A model generated the notes under the pieces. It searched no databases. It had not been told where the DNA came from and saw only the letters and a program-made list of their open reading frames with translations. A stretch of DNA of 20,364 nucleotides, taken from contig JAEORI010000316.1 of NCBI GenBank assembly GCA_016840965.1, positions 1 to 20,364 of the forward strand, in the 5' to 3' direction. Below, piece by piece: positions 1 to 6,911 of the stretch; positions within the stretch are counted from its first letter, which is position 1, and each line of letters starts with the position of its first letter. The position numbers and the translations under genes were made by a program. The DNA is from Candidatus Thorarchaeota archaeon (lineage in GTDB: Archaea; Asgardarchaeota; Thorarchaeia; Thorarchaeales; Thorarchaeaceae).

Positions 1-233
1 AATTGAACCTCAAAAGTATTGCTTTCTCCCTCTATCAAGGTTGTTCAGTGATGGAAGTACTTGCCTCCAAAAATACCATCCGGCTCAGGCATGTAAATGT
101 TATATCAATGATAAATCGTTCGAGATTGTCTTATTATTTACAGTCTTGAATCAATACAGGATGTAAGGTGATAGTTTCTGAGGAGTTGATTTAGACCTTA
201 AACTTGATATGATGAGCTGAAACACTTCTCATT

Positions 234-1076
234 ATGTCTGATGGTTGCACTGCAGGTGCGAAAATTATTGGAGATCGTTATTACCTACTTAAAAATCGTG
301 ATTTGATTTGGGGTGGATTCAGAGATTCAGTTGTCGTTGATAAGGAAGTCTTTTTCGTAGCTGGTGTGAATGTTAGTGATGGTAAACAGTGTGGCGCATC
401 TTTTGGATTTAACAGATATGGGCTTTCAGGTTGCAATACAACTGTTCTAGTAACATCCCAGAAGCCATACGACACCCTACTTGAGAGAATCTTGCGTGAA
501 ACAAAGACAATCGATGAAGCGTTTGAACTGGTTCTTGATGACCTCAAGAATGGTAATTTGTATCAATGGTGCAACTTTGTACTTGCATCACCTAGAGGTG
601 TTGGTGCAATCGAAATTGGTGATGGTGAAGCAGTTCTTGAAACTGATCCAAAGATGATTACAAGAGCAAATCATCATCTCATCTTACCGACTGCAGATAT
701 TCTTCGTAATGCTTCAGCGTCTGAACGTGAAGCTGGTGGTCCTTTAATCACAAGCCAAAGCAGACGACAAGAAGCTGCAAAACTCTTAGCTGAGGCATCC
801 TCCTTTATGGATATGACACAAATCCTTAGCACTCATAGAGAAGGTCGTGGTTTTGATTCAATCTGTAGACATCGTTCGTTAACTCCCCGTTCCAATCCAT
901 ATTTGGGAGAAACAGTGTATAGCTACATTGCAGAAGTAACTTGCAAAGATTCTGAAGCATTCGAATTCAGAATTAAGGTCGCTGCAGGCAATCCCTGTAC
1001 AAATACATATGATGAATTTATTCTTGATTTCAATTCTCCTGAGAGTAAGTATCACATTTTGACCAACTTCCCTTAG
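234..1076 (+). CDS. C45-like Ntn hydrolase / acyltransferase
   Basis: This 280-residue protein resembles the acyl-CoA:6-aminopenicillanate acyltransferase (peptidase C45) branch of the Ntn hydrolases, which cleave or transfer amide-linked acyl groups. It shows DGCT with the presumed nucleophile Cys5, KNRD at 20-23, GFNRYGL near 58-64, a RANHH motif at 144-148 (TNHF in relatives), SICRH at 209-213, and GNPC with a following Tyr near 252-259. In fungal family members the Gly-Cys bond of DGCT is self-cleaved to expose Cys. Here only four residues precede Cys5, because an in-frame TGA at 213-215 blocks any longer start, so the usual propeptide is absent. No Shine-Dalgarno site is obvious; a TTAAAC stretch near 198-203 could be a TATA-like box giving a very short leader. 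The next gene follows on the same strand after 137 bp. The family call is fairly firm; the substrate is unknown and could be a peptide, acyl-amino acid or other amide. Confidence 0.78.
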   Translation: MSDGCTAGAKIIGDRYYLLKNRDLIWGGFRDSVVVDKEVFFVAGVNVSDGKQCGASFGFNRYGLSGCNTTVLVTSQKPYDTLLERILRETKTIDEAFELVLDDLKNGNLYQWCNFVLASPRGVGAIEIGDGEAVLETDPKMITRANHHLILPTADILRNASASEREAGGPLITSQSRRQEAAKLLAEASSFMDMTQILSTHREGRGFDSICRHRSLTPRSNPYLGETVYSYIAEVTCKDSEAFEFRIKVAAGNPCTNTYDEFILDFNSPESKYHILTNFP

Positions 1077-1165
1077 GCTCCAGTTGTTTACATAACATGC
1101 TGAATCTTTGAAAAGTCTTGAGAAGAACAAATCATCTCAGATCAATTGGGGCAGTCCAATCGAGT

Positions 1166-1173
1166 TATATCTC
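1166..1173 (+). promoter_or_regulatory. TATA-like box for the aldolase gene
   Basis: TATATCTC lies 48 bp before the ATG at 1214. Transcription starting about 25 bp downstream would leave a leader of roughly 20 nt holding the GAGGTG ribosome site at 1203-1208. The same octamer occurs upstream of the M20 peptidase gene. Assignment is by position and composition only. Confidence 0.4.
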
Positions 1174-1213
1174 AGTCGCCTATTTACTCATAATACATAG
1201 CTGAGGTGTTTGA

Positions 1214-2107
1214 ATGGATTATGAAAAATTCAAAGAAGTACTGAGTGGTTACTCAGTGACAACAGTCACTCCCTTTAGTTCAGACCTTTTACAAATTGAT
1301 GTGGAAGCAATTTCCATTAACATAAATTTCCTAACTAACAATAAAGTTCCTCTAATAATACCAAATGGAAATACTGGTGAATTCTATTCACTGTCTGAGG
1401 AAGAATGGAAAACAGTTCTCAATGCAGTGGTAGATACTTCCCGAGGAAAAGCAATTATAATGTCCGGAATTGGCCATTCAATCAAAACAGCACTCTCCCA
1501 GCTCAATGAAGTCCAGCATCTTGGTGTTCCTGCTGTTATGGTAATGTATCCTCAACATGTCTTCAGCTCTGAGGAAGGAGTTCTAGGCTATTATAGAACT
1601 TTATTGGAGGCTGCGAAAGAGCTTAATGTTGTGCTCTATAAGAAAGGACCTCTCCTTTCAGATGCCGTGCTGGAGAAGCTTATGACTTTTGATAATCTGG
1701 TTGGAGTCAAGTATGCATTTGGTCGAATTGTAGATTTTTCTAGGACTGTTCATCAACTTGGGCATTCTATTGTGTGGTCGTGTGGAAGTGCAGAACGATT
1801 TGCTCCATTTTTCTGGTTAGCTGGAGCAAGAGCTTTTACAAGTGGTCTGTGTAATTTCGCGCCTCATATTACAAAGAGAATGTATGATGCTCTAAAGACT
1901 GGTAACTACAAAGACGCAATGGACATTCAGAATGTGATCACTCCATTTGAGGATCTCCGAGAGGGTCGAGGCACTGCCAATAATGTTCCCGTGGTAAAAG
2001 CAGCTATGGATCATGTAGGATTAAAGGGCGGTTTATGCAGACCTCCAATTCATCAATTATCAGAAGAGGAGAAGAATGCAACTATTTCTATCATCTCGAA
2101 ATGGTAG
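1214..2107 (+). CDS. DapA/KdgD-superfamily class I aldolase or dehydratase
   Basis: This 297-residue TIM-barrel protein belongs to the dihydrodipicolinate synthase / N-acetylneuraminate lyase superfamily, whose members form a Schiff base with a keto-acid substrate. The visible signature is GNTGE at 52-56 (GTTGE in DapA), Tyr142 at the position of the DapA catalytic Tyr, and VGVK with the presumed Schiff-base Lys166. The C-terminal stretch (SGLCNFAPHI near 210-219, then RPPIHQLS near 276-283) recalls 5-dehydro-4-deoxyglucarate dehydratase (KdgD) more than DapA, so a sugar-acid role is somewhat more likely than lysine synthesis. No lysine-pathway genes sit nearby. The start is supported by GAGGTG at 1203-1208, 5 nt before ATG. 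The 3' end faces the citrate-synthase homologue 121 bp away. Length is normal. The superfamily is secure; the reaction is not. Confidence 0.85.
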   Translation: MDYEKFKEVLSGYSVTTVTPFSSDLLQIDVEAISININFLTNNKVPLIIPNGNTGEFYSLSEEEWKTVLNAVVDTSRGKAIIMSGIGHSIKTALSQLNEVQHLGVPAVMVMYPQHVFSSEEGVLGYYRTLLEAAKELNVVLYKKGPLLSDAVLEKLMTFDNLVGVKYAFGRIVDFSRTVHQLGHSIVWSCGSAERFAPFFWLAGARAFTSGLCNFAPHITKRMYDALKTGNYKDAMDIQNVITPFEDLREGRGTANNVPVVKAAMDHVGLKGGLCRPPIHQLSEEEKNATISIISKW

Positions 2108-2228
2108 AAATCACTTCAACAATCCTACATAAGGGAACAGAACATTGTCTTTGCTGACTGGCAGTTTTCGCGACATTGAATTCCAGCAGTATCGATTGTG
2201 TTCATCTATCATCAAGTTTGGTTAATCA

Positions 2229-3209
2229 TCAAGATTTCAAATATTCAAGAGTATGGGCCATCCACCCCGCTGCTCGTGATACTGCAAAAAGTAATGTATT
2301 CAATTCGGGAGGAAATCCAAAGGTGTAGTAAAATGCAGCATTATAAAGATCTACATTCGGGTATGCGTCAATCTCTTTATACTCTGAAAGAAGTTGCCTT
2401 CCTCCTTTTGCAACTATATCTGACGCCTGTATAATCCACTGATGACTTGTATCCTTTATTCTTCGTGTAAGCATTTGTCGAAGGATTATTGCACGAGGGT
2501 CTATTCCTCTATAGATTCTATGACCGAGACCATGGATTTTGCCCCCCGAAATCAATCTTTGCTTGAGATATTCTCTCTTGTCAGATTTTTCGCTAAGTTC
2601 TTCAAACATTATCATGGCTTGAGTTCCTGCACCATGATGTAAAGGTCCCGTATGGACGGTAAGTGCTGACAGAAGGGCATCTGAAATGGTTTTCCTATCA
2701 TTAATGGTTGCCTGTAAAGCTGATAATGATGGATTTTGAGGGTCATCCATATGTAGAATTAATGATGTTTGGAAGTCGCCCAGATCTATTTGATTTGGAT
2801 GAATTCCCTTTGTCATCCAAAGGAAATTTGCAGCATGTCCAAGTTTATTGTTAGGTGACCAAATTTTCCTTTGCTGATCGTTACCTAATTCAACTGCTAC
2901 AACAATAGGTGCAAGCGAAACGAATGACAAAAGAGTATCAGATAAATTCAGGTCATTCTCTTTTCTTATTCGTTCTAGACTACCCGCCAAATCAAATAAA
3001 GAAACAATATCACTATTATATAGGAGTCTCAATTCTATCATTCTTTGTGACAGCTTTCTCTCTTCTTCTTTAGTTGGCAGTCTTCCATGAACTAGTAGAT
3101 GAAGTATTGTTTCGTAACTCTCTCTGCACAACTCTGCGACATTAATTCCTCTGAAATAGAGCTGATTGGTCGAAGGATCAATATCACTAATTGGTTTCAT
3201 AGAAAACAC
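2229..3209 (-). CDS. Citrate-synthase homologue, short and divergent
   Basis: This is a 326-residue citrate-synthase-fold protein; typical members have about 370-430 residues and condense oxaloacetate with acetyl-CoA. It has SDID near 8-11, GPLHHGA with the catalytic His191, GLGHRIYR with His230, DPR at 237-239 and NVD with Asp287, so the His-His-Asp triad is kept. Two oxaloacetate contacts are not. The LHxDH motif reads LHMDD (152-156), replacing the second His with Asp156. The chain also stops at AHTLEYLKS, without the usual C-terminal N-R-I-x-R-P segment that gives an Arg to the partner subunit. I found no such segment in the frames just past the stop. The listed start is GTG; an ATG three codons in, at 3198-3200, is equally possible, and neither has a clear ribosome site. 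It lies downstream of GAPDH behind a hairpin. It could be a true citrate or methylcitrate synthase, or an enzyme of altered specificity. Confidence 0.85.
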   Translation of the reverse strand: MFSMKPISDIDPSTNQLYFRGINVAELCRESYETILHLLVHGRLPTKEEERKLSQRMIELRLLYNSDIVSLFDLAGSLERIRKENDLNLSDTLLSFVSLAPIVVAVELGNDQQRKIWSPNNKLGHAANFLWMTKGIHPNQIDLGDFQTSLILHMDDPQNPSLSALQATINDRKTISDALLSALTVHTGPLHHGAGTQAMIMFEELSEKSDKREYLKQRLISGGKIHGLGHRIYRGIDPRAIILRQMLTRRIKDTSHQWIIQASDIVAKGGRQLLSEYKEIDAYPNVDLYNAAFYYTFGFPPELNTLLFAVSRAAGWMAHTLEYLKS

Positions 3210-3234
3210 AAATCCATTGTTAAAAGATGTTAAG

Positions 3235-3263
3235 AGAGTTCCTTAATTGAACAAAGGAACTCT
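3235..3263 (-). terminator. 10-bp perfect inverted repeat between GAPDH and citrate-synthase-like gene
   Basis: Arms AGAGTTCCTT (3235-3244) and AAGGAACTCT (3254-3263) are exact complements around a 9-nt loop. The repeat lies 12 bp past the GAPDH stop and about 26 bp before the next start. On the minus strand it is followed by a T-rich but interrupted run. It may be a partial terminator, an mRNA 3'-end or processing hairpin, or an operator for the downstream gene. Confidence 0.5.
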
Positions 3264-3275
3264 ACTAAACCTGTT

Positions 3276-4283
3276 TTATAATTTCTTTCCAATTACAGTA
3301 GCAAGATCCGCTAGTCTATGACTATATCCTGCTTCATTATCATACCATCCGTGTACTTTGATCATATCATCATGAGCCATTGTGAGTAATGAATCATACG
3401 TACAAGAATGAGGATCTCCAATGAAGTCTGAGGATACTAGTGGTTCATCAGCGTAGGCAAGATATGGTGCAAGATCTCCTTTTTCTGATGCCTTTTTGAA
3501 TGCATTATTTACCATATCAATATCAGCTGGTTCTTGAAGAATAACGCTCATATCAACAAGAGAGGCGTCCATCACAGGAACTCTTAGTGCCAATCCGTCT
3601 AGTTTACCAGCAGCCTTTGGATACACTAATCCGATTGCGCTTGCAGCACCTGTGCTTGTTGGTACAATGTTCCAACATGCAGCTCTTGCCCTTCTTAGGT
3701 CCTTGTGGGGCCCATCAAGCATCACTTGGTCATTTGTCACCGCATGTATTGTCGTCATGAAACCTTTCACAATTCCAAATGCTTCATCCAACACCTTCAC
3801 CATCGGTCCGAGACAATTTGTTGTACATGATGCATTAGAAATCAAATGATGTTTTGCGGGATTATAATCCCGATCATTTACACCCGGAACAATAGTGAGC
3901 ATTTCTCCTCCTTTTCCAGGTGCACTAAGAATGACCTTTTTTGCTCCAGCAGCTAGATGCTTACTGACATCCTCTTTGTTTCTGAAAATACCTGTGGACT
4001 CAATTACAATGTCTACTCCGAGGTCTCCCCATGGGAGTTTTGCTGGATCTTTTTCAGAGAGAATTTTAATCTCATCTCCATTGACAGTGATACTACCTTT
4101 TCCTGCTTCAACAGTACCATTAAAACGTCCCATCACTGTGTCATACTTCATTAGATGCGCAAGCGTCACCTCGGTTGTGAGGTCGTTTGCTGCAACAATA
4201 TCAAATCCTTTTTTCTCTAGGGCCGCGCGAAGGAATCCACGCCCAATGCGACCAAATCCATTTATTCCGACACGAATTACCAT
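3276..4283 (-). CDS. gap: Glyceraldehyde-3-phosphate dehydrogenase, class I (bacterial type)
   Basis: This 335-residue enzyme oxidises glyceraldehyde-3-phosphate to 1,3-bisphosphoglycerate with NAD(P) and phosphate, in the cytoplasm. It has the Rossmann motif NGFGRIGR at 8-15, an acidic Asp34 after the second strand that suggests NAD preference, the catalytic ASCTTN with Cys153, the partner His180, and WYDNEAGYSHR at 313-323. This is the bacterial/eukaryotic class I enzyme, not the archaeal type II form most archaea carry, so acquisition by transfer somewhere in the lineage is likely. The frame could open at 4328, but the true start is the ATG at 4281-4283: it begins the conserved VIRVGING strand and has AAAGGTGG at 4291-4298, 7 nt upstream. 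The MFS gene precedes it by 64 bp and a citrate-synthase homologue follows. A TATA-like box at 4335-4342 suggests its own promoter. Confidence 0.96.
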   Translation of the reverse strand: MVIRVGINGFGRIGRGFLRAALEKKGFDIVAANDLTTEVTLAHLMKYDTVMGRFNGTVEAGKGSITVNGDEIKILSEKDPAKLPWGDLGVDIVIESTGIFRNKEDVSKHLAAGAKKVILSAPGKGGEMLTIVPGVNDRDYNPAKHHLISNASCTTNCLGPMVKVLDEAFGIVKGFMTTIHAVTNDQVMLDGPHKDLRRARAACWNIVPTSTGAASAIGLVYPKAAGKLDGLALRVPVMDASLVDMSVILQEPADIDMVNNAFKKASEKGDLAPYLAYADEPLVSSDFIGDPHSCTYDSLLTMAHDDMIKVHGWYDNEAGYSHRLADLATVIGKKL

Positions 4284-4290
4284 GTGATTG

Positions 4291-4298
4291 CCACCTTT
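4291..4298 (-). promoter_or_regulatory. Shine-Dalgarno site deciding the GAPDH start
   Basis: AAAGGTGG on the minus strand, 7 nt before the ATG at 4283. It rules in favour of this start over an in-frame start 45 bp further upstream. Confidence 0.7.
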
Positions 4299-4334
4299 AT
4301 GATGTGACTGGATAAGATGACATTTCATTGCTTT

Positions 4335-4342
4335 GATATATC
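4335..4342 (-). promoter_or_regulatory. TATA-like box for GAPDH
   Basis: The self-complementary GATATATC sits 52-59 bp before the GAPDH ATG, in the short gap after the MFS gene. Initiation about 25 bp downstream would give a leader containing the ribosome site. The same octamer occurs in the divergent promoter at 13336-13343. Confidence 0.4.
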
Positions 4343-4347
4343 TTTGT

Positions 4348-5586
4348 TCATAGAACTAATTCCTGAGCTCCATCTCTCTGCTTGATGGCTTGTTCATACT
4401 TTCTCATCCCATATGCGTAAATTGGTACTAGAATGAATCCAGAGAAACCTACTAAGATGAAAGGAGCTGAAGGGTCAAGAAAATCCCAGAGCAATCCTCC
4501 TACAAGTGGAGCACTGAATCTAGAAAATCCCATGGCTGACTCGAACATGCCAAATCCTTCACCAGCTCGACCTTCATATGCTGTTCCGAATACTGAAGAC
4601 ATGACTGTATATGCCATTGTTCCAGTTATTGTTCCAACACTAAATAGAACTGCAATCACAACTAGGTTTAGAGGGGTTGCGACAAATGTGGGAACAACTA
4701 CAATTCCTAATGTGCTAAAGGCTCCCACGATCACTGCTGTTGATACAATCCCAATCTTACTCTTATGACCTGCAAACCTTCCCATATATCCACCAAACAT
4801 ACCAGCAATAATACCTCCCGGAAGATAGACTAGGGCCACAAGAAGTAGGTCTGTTGTAAAAACTTCAAGAATGTAGAGTTCCACAAAAGGCGACAAGAGA
4901 GCAGCAATGAAAGTGTCTATTGCAGCTGCTATTACTAAAGCTATAATCCCAAGACTTAATCCAGTTACACCACGATGTTGGTCTGTGATTTCTTTTTCTC
5001 TCTCAAGTGGAGGTCGATGAAGAATTACTACTGCTCCACCTATGAGGTTGGCTATTGCATAAAAAAAGAAAACCATCACAGGACTATCGAGCATGAAGAG
5101 TAGAGTGAATCCAATAAATGCTCCAATTACCTGACCACGACCATTTGCAGCTTCCAATCTTCCGAAAGCTTCAGCACGATTCTTTTGTAGAACTCTCTCA
5201 GATATTTCTGCATCACTACCAACACGATAGAATGCTGCACCAAGCCCCCAAAGTAAGCTATTAATTATTAGGACTTCAACATTCAGAATTATTATTGAAA
5301 TCGCCATTCCTGTATATGCCAATGCACGGATAGTAGCACCAAAAAAGATGGCTTCTCTGCGTTTTCCACGCTTCGCGACTCGTCCTGCAAAAGGCGAAAA
5401 GATCGCTGCTCCAAGTGTCAACAATGAAAAAACTAATGCGACCTGGATTGCGCTAGCTCCCATCAATCCATAAGCAATGATAGGGATTAAGAACCGAACT
5501 ACAAAAAAACCCAGGCTACAAGCAAAAGCTGAGTTATACACCGAGTGAAGCGCTTTCCAATCACTTTTCAAGGACATGCTCACCAA
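4348..5586 (-). CDS. Major facilitator superfamily transporter
   Basis: This is a polytopic membrane protein of about 409-412 residues with some 12 predicted hydrophobic helices, the usual size for an MFS secondary carrier. Between helices 2 and 3 it has GRVAKRGKRREA, a good match to MFS motif A, with a weaker copy (GRFAGHKSK) at the equivalent place in the second half. The C-terminal tail is short, charged and cytoplasmic. The substrate cannot be read from sequence; sugar, drug or metabolite carriers all remain open. The start is uncertain: TTG at 5584-5586 lies about 6-8 nt from a GGAGAG site, GTG at 5581-5583 about 9 nt from it, and ATG at 5575-5577 about 15 nt. It is divergent from the 50-residue Cys-rich gene, with 118 bp between them. 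GAPDH follows 64 bp later and may be partly co-transcribed. Confidence 0.88.
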   Translation of the reverse strand: MVSMSLKSDWKALHSVYNSAFACSLGFFVVRFLIPIIAYGLMGASAIQVALVFSLLTLGAAIFSPFAGRVAKRGKRREAIFFGATIRALAYTGMAISIIILNVEVLIINSLLWGLGAAFYRVGSDAEISERVLQKNRAEAFGRLEAANGRGQVIGAFIGFTLLFMLDSPVMVFFFYAIANLIGGAVVILHRPPLEREKEITDQHRGVTGLSLGIIALVIAAAIDTFIAALLSPFVELYILEVFTTDLLLVALVYLPGGIIAGMFGGYMGRFAGHKSKIGIVSTAVIVGAFSTLGIVVVPTFVATPLNLVVIAVLFSVGTITGTMAYTVMSSVFGTAYEGRAGEGFGMFESAMGFSRFSAPLVGGLLWDFLDPSAPFILVGFSGFILVPIYAYGMRKYEQAIKQRDGAQELVL

Positions 5587-5691
5587 TCACAGCTCTCCAA
5601 AAAAGAAACAATGCAAGGACAAGATAAACGTTCCATTATCCGCTTTCTGAATCCTTATTACGAAACAGTTGTATTGACGACTAATCCTTTC

Positions 5692-5698
5692 AGGAGGA
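5692..5698 (+). promoter_or_regulatory. Strong Shine-Dalgarno site of the 50-aa gene
   Basis: AGGAGGA, 6 nt before ATG 5705. It is the main evidence that this very short frame is translated. Confidence 0.75.
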
Positions 5699-5704
5699 AG
5701 AACA

Positions 5705-5857
5705 ATGGGAGATCATAAAGACCATATGTGTGAGTTTGCAAAGCACCATAATGTTGCTGACATGCGAGCCCGTGTAAAGAATGCAAAGTTCATCTGTGAA
5801 GTTTGTGGGCGAGCTGCAAATAGCAAAGACTACCTTTGCAGACCTGTTGATTTGTAG
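5705..5857 (+). CDS. Small Cys-rich putative zinc-binding protein (50 aa)
   Basis: A complete 50-codon gene from ATG 5705 to TAG 5855. A near-ideal ribosome site, AGGAGGA at 5692-5698, lies 6 nt before the start. The protein has Cys9, a CEVCGR motif with Cys31 and Cys34, and Cys45, plus several His residues near the N-terminus (His4, His7, His14, His15). Four Cys with a central CxxC would suit one zinc or, less likely, an iron-sulfur site. It is hydrophilic, with no signal peptide or membrane segment. A 12-bp perfect hairpin follows 15 bp after the stop, which completes a self-contained one-gene unit. The flanking genes are an MFS carrier (divergent) and the peptide-transport ATPase (convergent), and neither suggests a role. 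I recognise the style of small archaeal zinc-finger proteins but cannot name a family. Confidence 0.82.
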   Translation: MGDHKDHMCEFAKHHNVADMRARVKNAKFICEVCGRAANSKDYLCRPVDL

Positions 5858-5872
5858 TTAACTATAATCCAA

Positions 5873-5903
5873 TCTTCTGGAGGATACAAATTCCTCCAGA
5901 AGA
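5873..5903. terminator. 12-bp perfect hairpin between convergent genes
   Basis: TCTTCTGGAGGA (5873-5884) and TCCTCCAGAAGA (5892-5903) are exact complements around a 7-nt loop. The repeat lies between the Cys-rich gene's stop and the peptide-transport ATPase's stop. A T-rich GATTTTCTT follows on the plus strand. A role as a two-way terminator or 3'-end stabiliser is likely. Confidence 0.7.
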
Positions 5904-5915
5904 CGGATTTTCTTA

Positions 5916-6908
5916 TTACGTTTCGGGGAAATAACATGCCACCCAATGTCCCGGTGATATCTCCTGAAGCTGAGGTTCCTCTGGCTTGCAATGGACTCCA
6001 TACTCTTGACATCTAGGCTGAAATCTACAACCAGGTGGAAGATCAATGGGAGTAGGCGTTTCACCAGGTAGCATGATTCTTTCTCGCTCAATTGTTGGGT
6101 CTGGAATGGGAATGTTCGAAACCAACGCCTTTGTGTATGGATGCTGTGGTTGTTGAATAACATCCTCCATAGGTCCCATCTCTGCAATACGGCCAAGATA
6201 CATGACGATAAGGTAGTCACCAATATACCTCGCTTGAGCTAAGTCATGGGTGATGAAGATATATGTGAGGCTCTTCTCACGCTGCAAATCTGTCATCAAG
6301 TTCATGACCTCAGTTCGAATACTTGCATCCAGCATCGAAACAGGTTCATCTGCGATGATTAAGTTGGGTTTTAGAATTAGAGATCGAGCAATAGCTATTC
6401 TCTGAAGCTGTCCTCCAGAAAGCTCATGGGTATATCTCGTGGCAAAATCTTCGCCAGGAATTAGTCTTACGTCCTCTAGCGCTTCAATCACATTATTGTA
6501 AAGCACTTCATCATTTACATCGAGGTCATGAATAACTAGACCTTCGCCAACAAGGTCAACAACCGTATGTCTCGGATCGAGAACTTCGAATGGATTTTGA
6601 AATATTAATTGCATTTTCAAACGAAGCGTAGTCAGTTCCTGAGGATTCATTTCGAAGATGTTTTGGCCCTCATAATATGCAGCACCAGCAGTAGGTTGCA
6701 CCAACCTAAGAATAGTCCGCGCGAGTGTGGTCTTTCCACAACCACTCTCACCTGCTATTGCAATTGAACTCCCCCGGGGTACATCGAAACTGACATCATC
6801 AACTGCCTTAACATAGCTCTTTTTTTTCCCAATAGATAATAGTCCTGAGCGGACATCAAACCACTTTCGTACATGCTGAACACTGAGTATAGTGTCTGAT
6901 GAAGTCAT
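5916..6908 (-). CDS. dppF: Dpp/Opp peptide ABC transporter ATPase (F-type subunit)
   Basis: This 330-residue ATPase powers peptide import at the inner face of the membrane. It shows Walker A GESGCGKT (53-60), Q-loop FQNP (103-106), signature LSGGQ (163-167), Walker B LIIADE (183-188) and switch His221. The C-terminal oligopeptide-transporter extension carries Cys294, Cys300, Cys307 and Cys325, the four-Cys pattern that binds an iron-sulfur cluster in some Dpp/Opp ATPases. ATG 6906-6908 begins 3 bp after the D-subunit stop, with GGAGG inside the upstream gene's end, so translation is probably coupled. It is the last gene of the five-gene transporter unit. It cannot be told from sequence alone whether the cargo is di- or oligopeptides, so the symbol is by role. 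A second homologue lies at the right edge of the window. Confidence 0.93.
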   Translation of the reverse strand: MTSSDTILSVQHVRKWFDVRSGLLSIGKKKSYVKAVDDVSFDVPRGSSIAIAGESGCGKTTLARTILRLVQPTAGAAYYEGQNIFEMNPQELTTLRLKMQLIFQNPFEVLDPRHTVVDLVGEGLVIHDLDVNDEVLYNNVIEALEDVRLIPGEDFATRYTHELSGGQLQRIAIARSLILKPNLIIADEPVSMLDASIRTEVMNLMTDLQREKSLTYIFITHDLAQARYIGDYLIVMYLGRIAEMGPMEDVIQQPQHPYTKALVSNIPIPDPTIERERIMLPGETPTPIDLPPGCRFQPRCQEYGVHCKPEEPQLQEISPGHWVACYFPET

Positions 6909-6911
6909 TTT

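Noticed and set aside
1..166. Two plus-strand frames open from the left edge to stops at 147-149 and 164-166
   Set aside because: One could be the tail of a gene to the left, but neither translation shows a motif and at least one must be chance. The evidence is too thin to annotate. The rest of 1-233 shows nothing beyond a possible TATA-like stretch.
1077..1213. Small inverted repeats (ATTGG/CCAAT, TGAGA/TCTCA) downstream of the Ntn hydrolase
   Set aside because: Five-bp arms are expected by chance and no T-run follows.
2108..2228. Possible frameshifted continuation of citrate synthase past its stop
   Set aside because: I read the frames past the stop on the minus strand and found no N-R-I-x-R-P-like segment, so the short C-terminus is not explained by a simple frameshift here.
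2198..2642. Short plus-strand open frames opposite the citrate-synthase homologue
   Set aside because: They lie antisense to a gene with an intact catalytic triad and have no ribosome site or recognisable sequence.
3895..4287. A 130-codon open frame on the plus strand opposite GAPDH
   Set aside because: It is exactly antisense to a well-conserved enzyme, has no family features, and arises from codon bias of the real gene.
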